Of a DNA stretch of 64,000 nt, positions 17,184 to 25,177 are shown in pieces. Numbering within the stretch: the first letter of the stretch is position 1; each line of letters begins with the position of its first letter. Source of the stretch: Loktanella gaetbuli (lineage in GTDB: Bacteria > Pseudomonadota > Alphaproteobacteria > Rhodobacterales > Rhodobacteraceae); assembly GCF_020531945.1 (NCBI RefSeq), contig NZ_JAJATZ010000004.1, positions 186,001 to 250,000 on the forward strand, in the 5' to 3' direction. The notes below the pieces were generated by a model, which was given only the letters and a program-made list of their open reading frames with translations, was not told where the DNA came from and made no database searches. The position numbers and the translations under genes were made by a program.

Positions 17184-17902
17184 GATGTGAACGCCAGCCC
17201 GCCGTCCACGCACAGGGCCTGACCTGTCATCATGCGGCTGAGGTCGGACGCCAGAAACAGCGCCGTGCCGCACAGATCCTCGGGGGCCAGATGCGCCTTG
17301 AGGCATTGACGTTCCATGAAATCGGCCAGCGCCTCGGGCGTGACCCATTTTTCCAGCTGCTTGTCGGTCAGCACCCAACCCGGCAGGATCGAATTGACGC
17401 GGATGCCACGCGGTCCCAGCTCGCGTGCCAATGCGCGTGACAGGCCGATGATGCCCGCGTTCGCGGTGACATAGGGGGTCATGCCGCCGCTGGCGATCTG
17501 CACGGACCCGGACGACATGTTGATGATCGACGCCCCCTCTGACATCACCCGCGCAGCCGCTTGGGCTGCAAAGAAATAGGGTTGCAGGTTCACCGCGATC
17601 ATCCCGTCCCACATGTCCTGTGTGACGTCATCCAGTGCCATGCGCTGATCGTTGGCGGCGTTGTTCAGCAGGCAATGCAGCGGGCCTGCCTGCGCGATCG
17701 CCGCCTGAAGTGCGACCGTATCAGTGATGTCGCAGCGCAGGTAGGTGACGCCGTCCACGGCATCGGCCGGGTCCGCGATATCCAGCGACGTGACCCGCAT
17801 CCCTTGCGCGGCAAAGGCCCGCACATAGGCGTCACCGATGCCGGATGCGCCACCGGTAATCACGATGCCACGGCCCGCCAGTTCCGGGAATGTCGCGGTC
17901 AT
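17180..17902 (-). CDS. SDR-family dehydrogenase, probable sugar 1-dehydrogenase
   Basis: A 240-residue short-chain dehydrogenase. The cofactor motif TGGASGIG and the acidic residue in VTSLDIAD suggest NAD preference; LLNNAAN and NMSSGS are present. The catalytic pair reads PYVTANAGIIG, so Tyr is kept but the Lys of YxxxK is Asn (codon AAC). Its place between alpha-galactosidase and dgoK, with 4-base overlaps on both sides, suggests it oxidises D-galactose to the lactone taken by the SMP-30 protein. The Lys loss makes that assignment less secure; a galactonate or related dehydrogenase is an alternative. Confidence 0.85.
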   Translation of the reverse strand: MTATFPELAGRGIVITGGASGIGDAYVRAFAAQGMRVTSLDIADPADAVDGVTYLRCDITDTVALQAAIAQAGPLHCLLNNAANDQRMALDDVTQDMWDGMIAVNLQPYFFAAQAAARVMSEGASIINMSSGSVQIASGGMTPYVTANAGIIGLSRALARELGPRGIRVNSILPGWVLTDKQLEKWVTPEALADFMERQCLKAHLAPEDLCGTALFLASDLSRMMTGQALCVDGGLAFTS

Positions 17903-19977
17903 AGGCGTTCTCCTTGCAGCACCCACATGCTGTCGGGCACAGCATAGGGCAGGGCGAGCCCGGCTTCCATCAGGGCGCGCCCCGAAAGTGTGACTGGCCC
18001 GCTTTTGAGTGCGGGCGTACCGCGTGACAGGGTGGACAAATCCTCTGGGTTGACGATCTGCACACGGTAGGTCGCGTCAGCGTCAAGGCCGGTCAGGCGC
18101 AGCGGTCGCGGCGCGATCTGGCTGCTGGTCGCGGCCTTGCCGGCAAAGACCACGAAACGGTCGCCGCGGGCGGACAGTTGCTGTTCGGCGATCACGGCAG
18201 GATCGGCGCTGTCCAGCCGCAGGATATCGGCGTGGCGCATCCAGTCGCGGTTCGCCTTGAACCAGTTCGTGATGCGCGTCAGCGTTTCGGCCTCTTGATC
18301 GGTCAATTCGCGCGGGTCCATCTCGAACCCCATGTGACGCTGTGCGGCGACCCAACCGCGAAAGGCGATGTCGTGGATGCGCCCGGTCGTGTGGCATTTG
18401 CGCGGGCCGACGTGACTGCCAGTGACGGCTGCCGGCAGAAACAGGGCTGCATCATGCTGGATACGCAACCGTTCCAGCGCGTCGTTGCAATCCGACAGCC
18501 AGACCCGCTGCGTGCGCTGCATGACGCCAAAATCGATACGTCCGCCGCCCGATGCGCAGGATTCGATCTCGACCCCGGGATGGGCCGCGCGCAGGCGGTC
18601 CAGCAGGTCATAGGTGCCGCGTGTCTGATCGGCGCTAGCATAGGGCAGGACGCGGTTGTGATCCCATTTGACGTAATCGACCGCGTGGTGCGCCAGCACC
18701 GCGTCAATCCGCATGAACAGATGGTCGCGCACCGCAGGGTTGGCCATGTCCAGCACGTATTGCTGACGACCCAGTGGCTGGTCCATCGGCCCCAGAATCC
18801 AGTCGGGATGCGCGCGGGCCAGATCGCTGTCGGCGTTGATCATCTCCGGTTCGAACCAGATGCCGAAGGTCATGCCAAGCGCTGCGATATGGTCGATCAG
18901 CGGCGTCAGTCCATCGGGGTACTTGCGTGGATCAATGGTCCAGTCCCCCAGCGACGTGGTGTCGTCGTCGCGTCGCCCGAACCAGCCGTCGTCCAGCACG
19001 AAACGCTCTGCCCCGATGGCGGCGGCGCGGTCAGCGATGGCGGTGAGGGCTGGCAGATCGTGGTCGAAATAGATCGCTTCCCAGCAATTGTAATGCACCG
19101 GGCGCGGGGTGTCGGGTTTGGGCCATGTCACAACACGGTCGCGCAGGTGGCGCTGATAGGCGGTGGCGCAGCCGTTGAACCCGCTGTCGGAAAACGTGGC
19201 GTAGATGGGTGCTGTCTGGAACCGTGTGGCAGGGGCCGTGTCCAGCCCCGTCGCATGGCCGAATTGCACTTGACGGCGCCCGTCCTGCAATTCCTCGACC
19301 AGCATCTTGTGCCCGCCCGACCAGCCGTAGTGGATCGCCCAGGCCTGGCCGGCGGTATTGGTCGTGCCGCGCGCGGGCATGATGCAGGCGGGAAAATGTT
19401 CGTGCCCCGTACGTCCCGTGCGATTGTCGCGGGCGCGGATACCGGGTGACCAGGGCGTGCGATTGGTCTGGAATTCGTCGCACCAGCGGCCTGCGAAATC
19501 GATCACCTCGTCCGCCAGTTGCGGGGCAGGCAGCACCGGTGCCGCCAGCCAGTCGCACAAGACCGGAGTGGCACTGTCCAGCGTGGTGCGCGCCACCAGC
19601 ATCCGCGTGCCTGCGTCCAGCAGCAGATGGAACGTCAGCGTCAGACCCAGATCCCTGTCAGCACAGACAAGCGTCAGCCCGTCATCGGCGCTGACCGCCG
19701 TCGTGGTGAACACAGGGCGCAAGGGGCTGCCGTCCGCGCCGCGCACTGTCAGACCGGGTTGCCCCGGAAAGGCATCGGCGGTTTGCGGGCACAGCGTCAG
19801 CGCCGGATTGGCGTCCAGTGATCCACCGGTCATGTCGATGCGCACCGCATCCGTCAGTGCCGTCAGGTTTTCTGCATCCGGCAGGCGTGCGCCCCAATAG
19901 ACGCAGGCCGGCAGGCCCGTCGCAGGCACATGCAGAACCAGCGTTTGTCGATCGTCGTCCAGTCGGTAATGGGTCAT
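17899..19977 (-). CDS. Alpha-galactosidase, glycoside hydrolase family 36
   Basis: A 692-residue enzyme releasing alpha-linked galactose from melibiose, raffinose-type sugars or galactosyl-polyols. The N-terminal beta-sandwich is followed by a TIM barrel with RFVLDDGWFGRRDDD, nucleophile Asp in DYVKWDHNR, the substrate motif CASGGGRID, and acid/base Asp in VWLSDCND. The block GSHVGP is also typical of the microbial GH36 subgroup. No signal peptide, so it acts in the cytoplasm on imported substrate. Its start overlaps the permease stop by one base and its stop overlaps the SDR start, so it is expressed with the transporter. Confidence 0.95.
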   Translation of the reverse strand: MTHYRLDDDRQTLVLHVPATGLPACVYWGARLPDAENLTALTDAVRIDMTGGSLDANPALTLCPQTADAFPGQPGLTVRGADGSPLRPVFTTTAVSADDGLTLVCADRDLGLTLTFHLLLDAGTRMLVARTTLDSATPVLCDWLAAPVLPAPQLADEVIDFAGRWCDEFQTNRTPWSPGIRARDNRTGRTGHEHFPACIMPARGTTNTAGQAWAIHYGWSGGHKMLVEELQDGRRQVQFGHATGLDTAPATRFQTAPIYATFSDSGFNGCATAYQRHLRDRVVTWPKPDTPRPVHYNCWEAIYFDHDLPALTAIADRAAAIGAERFVLDDGWFGRRDDDTTSLGDWTIDPRKYPDGLTPLIDHIAALGMTFGIWFEPEMINADSDLARAHPDWILGPMDQPLGRQQYVLDMANPAVRDHLFMRIDAVLAHHAVDYVKWDHNRVLPYASADQTRGTYDLLDRLRAAHPGVEIESCASGGGRIDFGVMQRTQRVWLSDCNDALERLRIQHDAALFLPAAVTGSHVGPRKCHTTGRIHDIAFRGWVAAQRHMGFEMDPRELTDQEAETLTRITNWFKANRDWMRHADILRLDSADPAVIAEQQLSARGDRFVVFAGKAATSSQIAPRPLRLTGLDADATYRVQIVNPEDLSTLSRGTPALKSGPVTLSGRALMEAGLALPYAVPDSMWVLQGERL

Positions 19978-20825
19978 TATTTGACCGCCCCAAGCGTCAG
20001 GCCGGCGATGAAGTGCTTCTGCATCAGAAAGAACATCACCACGGGCGGCAGTGCCGCCACGATGCTGCCCGCACTCATCAAGTGATACGCCGCCCGGAAC
20101 TGGCTGTTGAATTCGGTGATACCTGCCGTGACGGGCTGCGCGCCCGGTCCCTGCGTCAGCACCACGGCCCAGAAATAATCGTTCCAGATGAACGTAAAGA
20201 TCAGCACGGCGAGGGCCGCCAACGCGGGTTTCATCAAGGGCAGGATCACGTAGAGGAAAATCCGCCATTCCGCCACGCCTTCGACCCGCGCGGCCTCGAC
20301 CAGGCTGTAGGGCAGGGCGCGGATGAAATTGCGCATGAACAATGTGCAGAATCCGGTCTGGAATGCGACATGGAACAGCACCAGCCCCATGATCGTGTCA
20401 TACATCCCCAGGCTAATCGTCAGGTCGCGCACCGGCACCATCAGGATCTGGAACGGCACGAAATTGCCCGCGATAAAGATGAAGAACAGCAACAGGTTGC
20501 CACGAAACTTGTAGATCCCCAGCGCGAACCCCGCCATGGCCGACAGCGCGACAGCGCCGATCATCGTGGGAATCGTGATCAGCAGGGAATTGAGCAGATA
20601 GCGGGGCATGTTCGATTCAAAGAACACGCGCCCGTAGTTGGTGAAGCCTTCGAATGACGACGGCCAGCCCCAATAGTTGCCGTTGGTGAAATCGGCGTCG
20701 GGTTTGATGGAAAACAGCGCGACGGCAATCAACGGCAACAGCCAGACGATCAACGCCAAGGGCAAAAACGCCTGATAGCCAATCTGTGCGGTGCGGGACC
20801 GTTTGGCGATAGGTGTCGGAAACAT
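19977..20825 (-). CDS. Sugar ABC transporter permease (MalG type)
   Basis: A 282-residue inner-membrane permease with six predicted membrane segments (first LALIVWLLPLIAVALF, last VAALPPVVMFFLM). The EAA loop that docks the ATPase reads EAARVEGVAEWRIFLYVILP. Length and ending match MalG-type CUT1 permeases. Its start ATG overlaps the preceding permease gene by a single base. With the MalF-type partner it would form the channel for galactosides bound by the solute-binding protein encoded first in the operon. Confidence 0.93.
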   Translation of the reverse strand: MFPTPIAKRSRTAQIGYQAFLPLALIVWLLPLIAVALFSIKPDADFTNGNYWGWPSSFEGFTNYGRVFFESNMPRYLLNSLLITIPTMIGAVALSAMAGFALGIYKFRGNLLLFFIFIAGNFVPFQILMVPVRDLTISLGMYDTIMGLVLFHVAFQTGFCTLFMRNFIRALPYSLVEAARVEGVAEWRIFLYVILPLMKPALAALAVLIFTFIWNDYFWAVVLTQGPGAQPVTAGITEFNSQFRAAYHLMSAGSIVAALPPVVMFFLMQKHFIAGLTLGAVK

Positions 20826-21784
20826 TAACGTGCCCCCCGTTCGTCACGGTACATCGACCACAGGAAATAGGCGATGAAAAACAACATGATAAAGAAGAGG
20901 ACGACGGCGATTGCGGCACCGTATCCCATGCGGAACCCGAATTCGGACAGCGATTCCTCGAACATGTAGAACGACAGCACGCGGGTCGATCCGAACGGGC
21001 CGCCATTGGTCATCACGCTGATCAGGTCGAACGACCGCAGCGCACCGATGATCGTCACGACGAAGGCGATGAAGGTCGCGGGCTTCAACTGTGGCAGGAT
21101 CACGTACCACAGCATGCGCCAACCCTTTGCGCCGTCCAGACGGGCGGCCTCGACTTGTTCGGGGTCGACGGAATTAAGCCCCGTCAGATACAGGATCATG
21201 CAATAAGCGGTCTGCGGCCACAGGCCCGCGGCAATGATGCCGTAGGTCGCCATGTCAGGATCGCCAAGCACGTTGATCGGACCCGCACCGACCAGCCCCA
21301 GAATGGCATTCAGCAGCCCTTCGCGCGGCAGGTAGAACCACGAAAACACGAGGCCCACAACGACCTGAGAGATGACGAAAGGAAAGAAGAACAACGATTT
21401 GTACAGGCGGATGCCCGTCACCGTCTGATTGAGGAACAACGCGATGAACAGACCCAGCGGAATCGCCAGCAGATACAGGATCAACCAGCGCAGGTTGTTC
21501 CAGAACGACACCTCGAACTTGCGGTCGATGTTCTGTTCACCGATGCCCAGCAGACGGTCGTAGTTGGCCATGCCGACCCAGGTCTTTTCGCCCAGACCGT
21601 CCCATTCGTGAAACGAAATCCAGAACGACTGGCCGATCGGCACGATCACGTAGACCGCAAAGAACAGCATGGCAGGCGCCAGGAATAACCATGGCGTCAG
21701 GGCAATTTCGTTGCGCTTGTACCACCCGCGCGTGGCAGGGGGATGGCGGTCGGGAACGATGGGGGCTGTGGCCATTGGGGGCAC
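20825..21784 (-). CDS. Sugar ABC transporter permease (MalF type)
   Basis: A 319-residue CUT1 permease with six membrane segments and a large periplasmic loop after the first one, as in MalF/UgpA relatives. The first segment is PWLFLAPAMLFFAVYVIVP; the EAA loop is EQVEAARLDGAKGWRMLWYVILP. Two adjacent ATGs (21784 and 21775) are possible starts. It is separated from the binding-protein gene by 93 bases containing a strong hairpin, which may reduce read-through so that the binding protein is made in excess. Confidence 0.93.
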   Translation of the reverse strand: MPPMATAPIVPDRHPPATRGWYKRNEIALTPWLFLAPAMLFFAVYVIVPIGQSFWISFHEWDGLGEKTWVGMANYDRLLGIGEQNIDRKFEVSFWNNLRWLILYLLAIPLGLFIALFLNQTVTGIRLYKSLFFFPFVISQVVVGLVFSWFYLPREGLLNAILGLVGAGPINVLGDPDMATYGIIAAGLWPQTAYCMILYLTGLNSVDPEQVEAARLDGAKGWRMLWYVILPQLKPATFIAFVVTIIGALRSFDLISVMTNGGPFGSTRVLSFYMFEESLSEFGFRMGYGAAIAVVLFFIMLFFIAYFLWSMYRDERGAR

Positions 21785-21841
21785 CTTTGGACCTGTTCAA
21801 CACATGCGAAAACGGCAGCAATCGCCGCTTGCGAATGGGTT

Positions 21842-21868
21842 GACGGCGCGGGGCAGGCCCGCGCCGTC
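21842..21868 (-). terminator. Intercistronic hairpin after the binding-protein gene
   Basis: GACGGCGCGGG and CCCGCGCCGTC form a perfect 11-base-pair stem (21842-21852 with 21858-21868) with a 5-base loop, 9 bases after the solute-binding-protein stop. No T tract follows on the minus strand, so it is more likely an attenuating or mRNA-stabilising element than a full terminator. Confidence 0.65.
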
Positions 21869-21877
21869 GGTCGTTGA

Positions 21878-23128
21878 TTACTGGTAGATGCGTGCGCGCG
21901 TTTCTTCGAGACGCATCAGGATGTCGTCCAGGTTGTCCGGGAACACCATGAATTCCTGCAGGCCTTCCATGCCGACAGAGGCCATTTCGGCGTCAAAGTC
22001 GCGGTCAAAGAACTGCATGATGCCGCCGGATGCATTGCTGGACAGCATCTCGAACCCTTCCTGCAGGAACTTGTCGTCGCTGATCGACGCCTCAGAGTTC
22101 ACCGGCAGCTGACCCAGCGCGTCGCCCGCGTTGATCTTGGACTGGTTGTCGGCAGAGGTCACGAAACGCAGGAACGCCTTGGCGTTGTCCATGTTTTCCG
22201 CACCCGATGCGATGTGGAACGTATCAGTCGGTGCGTCCTCGGCGTAGTCCACGTCGGGGTTGATCTTGGGGAACTGGTAGAAATCCAGCTGGTCATCGGT
22301 CAGACCACCTTCACGCATGGCTGCCACGGCAAAGTTGCCCATCAGATAGGATGCGGCCTCTCCATTCAGCATGAAGGGCAGGGCCTCTTGCCAGCTGTAG
22401 GTCTGGTGGTCGTCGATGAACGCGCCCATGTCGATCAGCTGACGCCAGTTGGCGAATGTCTGGCGCACGCGCTCGTCGGTCCATTCGACCTCGCCGCGGG
22501 CCAGCTGCATGTGGAAATCATAACCATTGGTGCGGCTGTTAATGTAGTCGAACCAACCGCCAGCGGTCCACAGGAACTTGGTCCCGATGGTGTAGCACTT
22601 GCGCCCGCTGTCCAGAATCGCCTGACAGTTTGCCAGCTCTTCTTCCCAGGTGGCGGGTTCGGAAAGGCCCAGCTCTTCAAAGATATCTTTGCGGTAGTAA
22701 ACGCCCCACTGGTAATAGGTGTAGGGCACGCCCCACTGCTTGTCGTCCAGCGTCATGGCACCCTTGGTGGATTCCAGCGCTGCGAACTGCTCTTCGGCCC
22801 ACAGGTCCGAGATGTCGGCGAACAGGCCTGCATCCACATAGGGGCGCATGCGGTTGGCGGCGTACCAGTTGACGACGTCCGGCGGGTTGGCACCCAGGGC
22901 GTTGCGGATCTGCGTTTTCCATGCTTCGCGGTCGACGATCGTCAGCTCGATATCCAGGTCGGGGTTCATCGCCTGGAAATCGGCGACCATGCCTTCCATC
23001 ACCGCGCGCGGTGCGGGGTTCGACATGTCCGAGATGATTTTCAGCTCGCCGGTCAGTTCGGCACTTGCCGTGCTGGCGATGGCTGCCGCGACGGCCGCAG
23101 CGAATGAAGTCTTGATGATGGAACGCAT
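21878..23128 (-). CDS. Extracellular sugar-binding protein of the ABC importer
   Basis: A 416-residue periplasmic solute-binding protein (family 1, MalE/MsmE-like). The N-terminus MRSIIKTSFAAAVAAAIASTASA is a clean Sec signal peptide cut at TASA|E. The mature part begins LTGELKIISDMSNPAPRAVM and carries the family block MLNGEAASYLMGNFAVAAM. It would capture galactosides and hand them to the two permeases. It is the first gene of the long galactoside operon and is divergent from the IclR gene. Ligand identity (melibiose, raffinose, lactose, galactosylglycerol) cannot be read from sequence. Confidence 0.94.
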   Translation of the reverse strand: MRSIIKTSFAAAVAAAIASTASAELTGELKIISDMSNPAPRAVMEGMVADFQAMNPDLDIELTIVDREAWKTQIRNALGANPPDVVNWYAANRMRPYVDAGLFADISDLWAEEQFAALESTKGAMTLDDKQWGVPYTYYQWGVYYRKDIFEELGLSEPATWEEELANCQAILDSGRKCYTIGTKFLWTAGGWFDYINSRTNGYDFHMQLARGEVEWTDERVRQTFANWRQLIDMGAFIDDHQTYSWQEALPFMLNGEAASYLMGNFAVAAMREGGLTDDQLDFYQFPKINPDVDYAEDAPTDTFHIASGAENMDNAKAFLRFVTSADNQSKINAGDALGQLPVNSEASISDDKFLQEGFEMLSSNASGGIMQFFDRDFDAEMASVGMEGLQEFMVFPDNLDDILMRLEETRARIYQ

Positions 23129-23153
23129 GATATCCTCCCAGATGCTTTCCGAT

Positions 23154-23174
23154 AAGTTCCACTATTTGAAACTT
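23154..23174. promoter_or_regulatory. Candidate IclR operator between binding protein and iclR genes
   Basis: AAGTTCCA (23154-23161) and TGAAACTT (23167-23174) form an inverted repeat with one mismatch and a 5-base spacer. It lies 26-46 bases upstream of the binding-protein start in the 107-base divergent region. IclR-type regulators bind short GTTYCA-type palindromes, so this is the best candidate site for the adjacent regulator. Confidence 0.5.
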
Positions 23175-23235
23175 GGTTTTGGATATTGATACTAAAGCGC
23201 AGAGCCGCTAACGTGTCAACACGGGAGGATGATCC

Positions 23236-24042
23236 ATGACGACACGACGCGATGGCACCGTCGGCAAGGCGCTGGACGTGCTGGACCAGGTTGCCGATTT
23301 CGGCCGGCCTGTCCGGTTTTCCGAGGTGCTGGAACGTGCGGATTACCCCAAACCCACGCTCTACCGTCTGATGCAGACGCTGACTCATCAGGGCATGCTG
23401 CAATTCGACGCCGAACGGCAAACCTATTCGCCCGGCGCGCGTCTGGTGCGGCTCGCGCATACGGCATGGGCGCAATCCTCGCTGGTGCAGGTGGCCAGTC
23501 CACATATTCAAAAACTCAGCGCAGAAACGGGTGAAACCGTACACTTGGCGCAGATCGACGCAGGGCAGGTCCTGTATCTGGATAAACGCAACGCCGCCGA
23601 ACCGGTGCCGATGTACAGTCAGGCTGGCCGCGTCGGCCCGGTCTATTGCACGGGCGTGGGCAAGGTGATGCTGGCCCATCTGCCCGACGATCAGGCACAG
23701 AACGTGATTTCACAACAGTCGTTTCATCGCTTTACGCCGCAGACGATCACGACCGCCGCTGCACTGGATCAGGAAATCAGGGCGATTCGCGCGGATGGCT
23801 TCGCCTTTGACCGCGAAGAACACGAGCCCGGAATCATCTGTGTGGCCCTCCCGGTGATCAGCGACAATGGACGCGTGCTGGGTGCGGTCTCCGTCACCAG
23901 CACCACGCAGCGCACGTCGCTGGCCGCCCTTCAGGCGCTGGCCCCGCGTGTGCGCGATGCAGCACAGGCCATCGCACGCGATGCCCAAAGCTGGAGCTTC
24001 CCAGCCCAGACCACCCAAGAATTCAAGTTAGCGGGGGAATAA
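23236..24042 (+). CDS. IclR-family transcriptional regulator of the galactoside operon
   Basis: A 268-residue DNA-binding protein. The N-terminal winged helix-turn-helix reads GKALDVLDQVADFGRPVRFSEVL then YPKPTLYRLMQTL; the C-terminal effector domain contains ETVHLAQIDAGQVLYLDK, GRVGPVYCTGVGKVMLA and GFAFDREEHEPGIICVALPV, all IclR features. It is divergent from the binding-protein gene and 3 bases upstream of the ATPase gene, so it likely controls both directions in response to galactose or a pathway acid. An AGGA-type ribosome binding site precedes the ATG. Confidence 0.94.
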   Translation: MTTRRDGTVGKALDVLDQVADFGRPVRFSEVLERADYPKPTLYRLMQTLTHQGMLQFDAERQTYSPGARLVRLAHTAWAQSSLVQVASPHIQKLSAETGETVHLAQIDAGQVLYLDKRNAAEPVPMYSQAGRVGPVYCTGVGKVMLAHLPDDQAQNVISQQSFHRFTPQTITTAAALDQEIRAIRADGFAFDREEHEPGIICVALPVISDNGRVLGAVSVTSTTQRTSLAALQALAPRVRDAAQAIARDAQSWSFPAQTTQEFKLAGE

Positions 24043-24045
24043 CCC

Positions 24046-25104
24046 ATGTCCGGTGTCACACTGAAGAACGTCAAGAAATCCTACGGCGAGGCGCAGGTCA
24101 TCCACGGGATCGACCTGGAAATCGAGGATGGCGAATTCTGCGTTTTCGTCGGTCCTTCGGGCTGCGGGAAATCCACGCTTCTACGGATGGTCGCAGGGCT
24201 CGAGGAAACGACATCGGGCCAGATCGACATCGGCGCCCGCGACGTGACCCGGCTTGACCCCAGCGATCGCGGTGTTGCGATGGTGTTCCAGACCTACGCG
24301 CTTTATCCGCATATGACCGTGCGCGACAACATGGGGTTCGGCCTGAAAATGAACGGCCACCCCAAGGCCGAGATCCGCGAAAAAGTGGCGGAGGCATCGC
24401 GCATCCTCAAACTCGATGACTACCTCGACCGCAAACCGGCGGCCCTGTCAGGCGGTCAGCGTCAGCGGGTCAGCATTGGCCGCGCCATCGTGCGCGGACC
24501 AGAGGTGTTCTTGTTCGACGAACCACTGTCCAACCTCGATGCGGAATTGCGGGTCGAGATGCGGGTCGAAATCGCCCGCCTGCACAAGGACATCGGCGCC
24601 ACGATGATCTACGTCACTCACGACCAGGTCGAGGCGATGACCCTCGCGGACAAGATCGTGGTCCTGCGCAAAGGCGTAATCGAACAGGTCGGCGCGCCCA
24701 TGGACCTCTACCGCAATCCCGACAACAAGTTCGTGGCGGGTTTCATCGGTAGCCCTGCGATGAACTTCATGGAAGGCACCCTTGCGGGCGGAAAACTGAC
24801 CGTGCCTGCGATGCGCGGCACCTTCGATCTGCCGCTGACCGCCAGCGGCGACAGGGCTGTCGACGTCGGCATGCGCGCCGAACATCTGACAGTCGATGCG
24901 GGCGGCGATACGCACACCGTCGACCTCACGGAAAGCCTGGGCGGCGTCTCTTATGTCTATCTGGTAGGCGACACGGGTGAGCGGCTGGTGATCGAGGAAC
25001 GCGGTGACCACCGGTCCAGCCTGGGCGATCGTGTGGGTGTCAGCATCGACGCCAGCCGCATCTATCTATTTGACAAAACCAGCGGTCAACGCATCCGTAG
25101 CTAG
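24046..25104 (+). CDS. Sugar ABC transporter ATPase (MsmK/UgpC/MalK type)
   Basis: A 352-residue ATPase with Walker A GPSGCGKST, signature LSGGQRQRVSIGRAI, Walker B VFLFDEPLSNLDAELR and the H-loop YVTHDQVEAM, followed by a C-terminal TOBE/OB domain (GFIGSPAMNFMEG onward) characteristic of CUT1 importers. It energises the permease pair encoded on the other strand. It sits 3 bases after iclR, so regulator and ATPase are co-transcribed. Its 3'-end is followed by a dispersed repeat carrying a hairpin. Confidence 0.95.
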   Translation: MSGVTLKNVKKSYGEAQVIHGIDLEIEDGEFCVFVGPSGCGKSTLLRMVAGLEETTSGQIDIGARDVTRLDPSDRGVAMVFQTYALYPHMTVRDNMGFGLKMNGHPKAEIREKVAEASRILKLDDYLDRKPAALSGGQRQRVSIGRAIVRGPEVFLFDEPLSNLDAELRVEMRVEIARLHKDIGATMIYVTHDQVEAMTLADKIVVLRKGVIEQVGAPMDLYRNPDNKFVAGFIGSPAMNFMEGTLAGGKLTVPAMRGTFDLPLTASGDRAVDVGMRAEHLTVDAGGDTHTVDLTESLGGVSYVYLVGDTGERLVIEERGDHRSSLGDRVGVSIDASRIYLFDKTSGQRIRS

Positions 25105-25122
25105 GGGCCCGACCCTACGCCT

Positions 25123-25177
25123 CTTCTTCTGGTTGGAAATATCCCGGGGGAGGGCGCAGCCCGGGGGCAGCGCCCCC
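25123..25177 (+). repeat. Dispersed intergenic repeat, copy A
   Basis: Begins CTTCTTCTGGTTGGAAATAT, continues with a CCCGGGGG block, and ends in the hairpin GGGGGC-AGC-GCCCCC (25163-25177). It fills the gap between two convergent genes, directly against the soeC stop. Copies B (30637-30694) and C (62145-62184) share core and hairpin. Confidence 0.8.
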
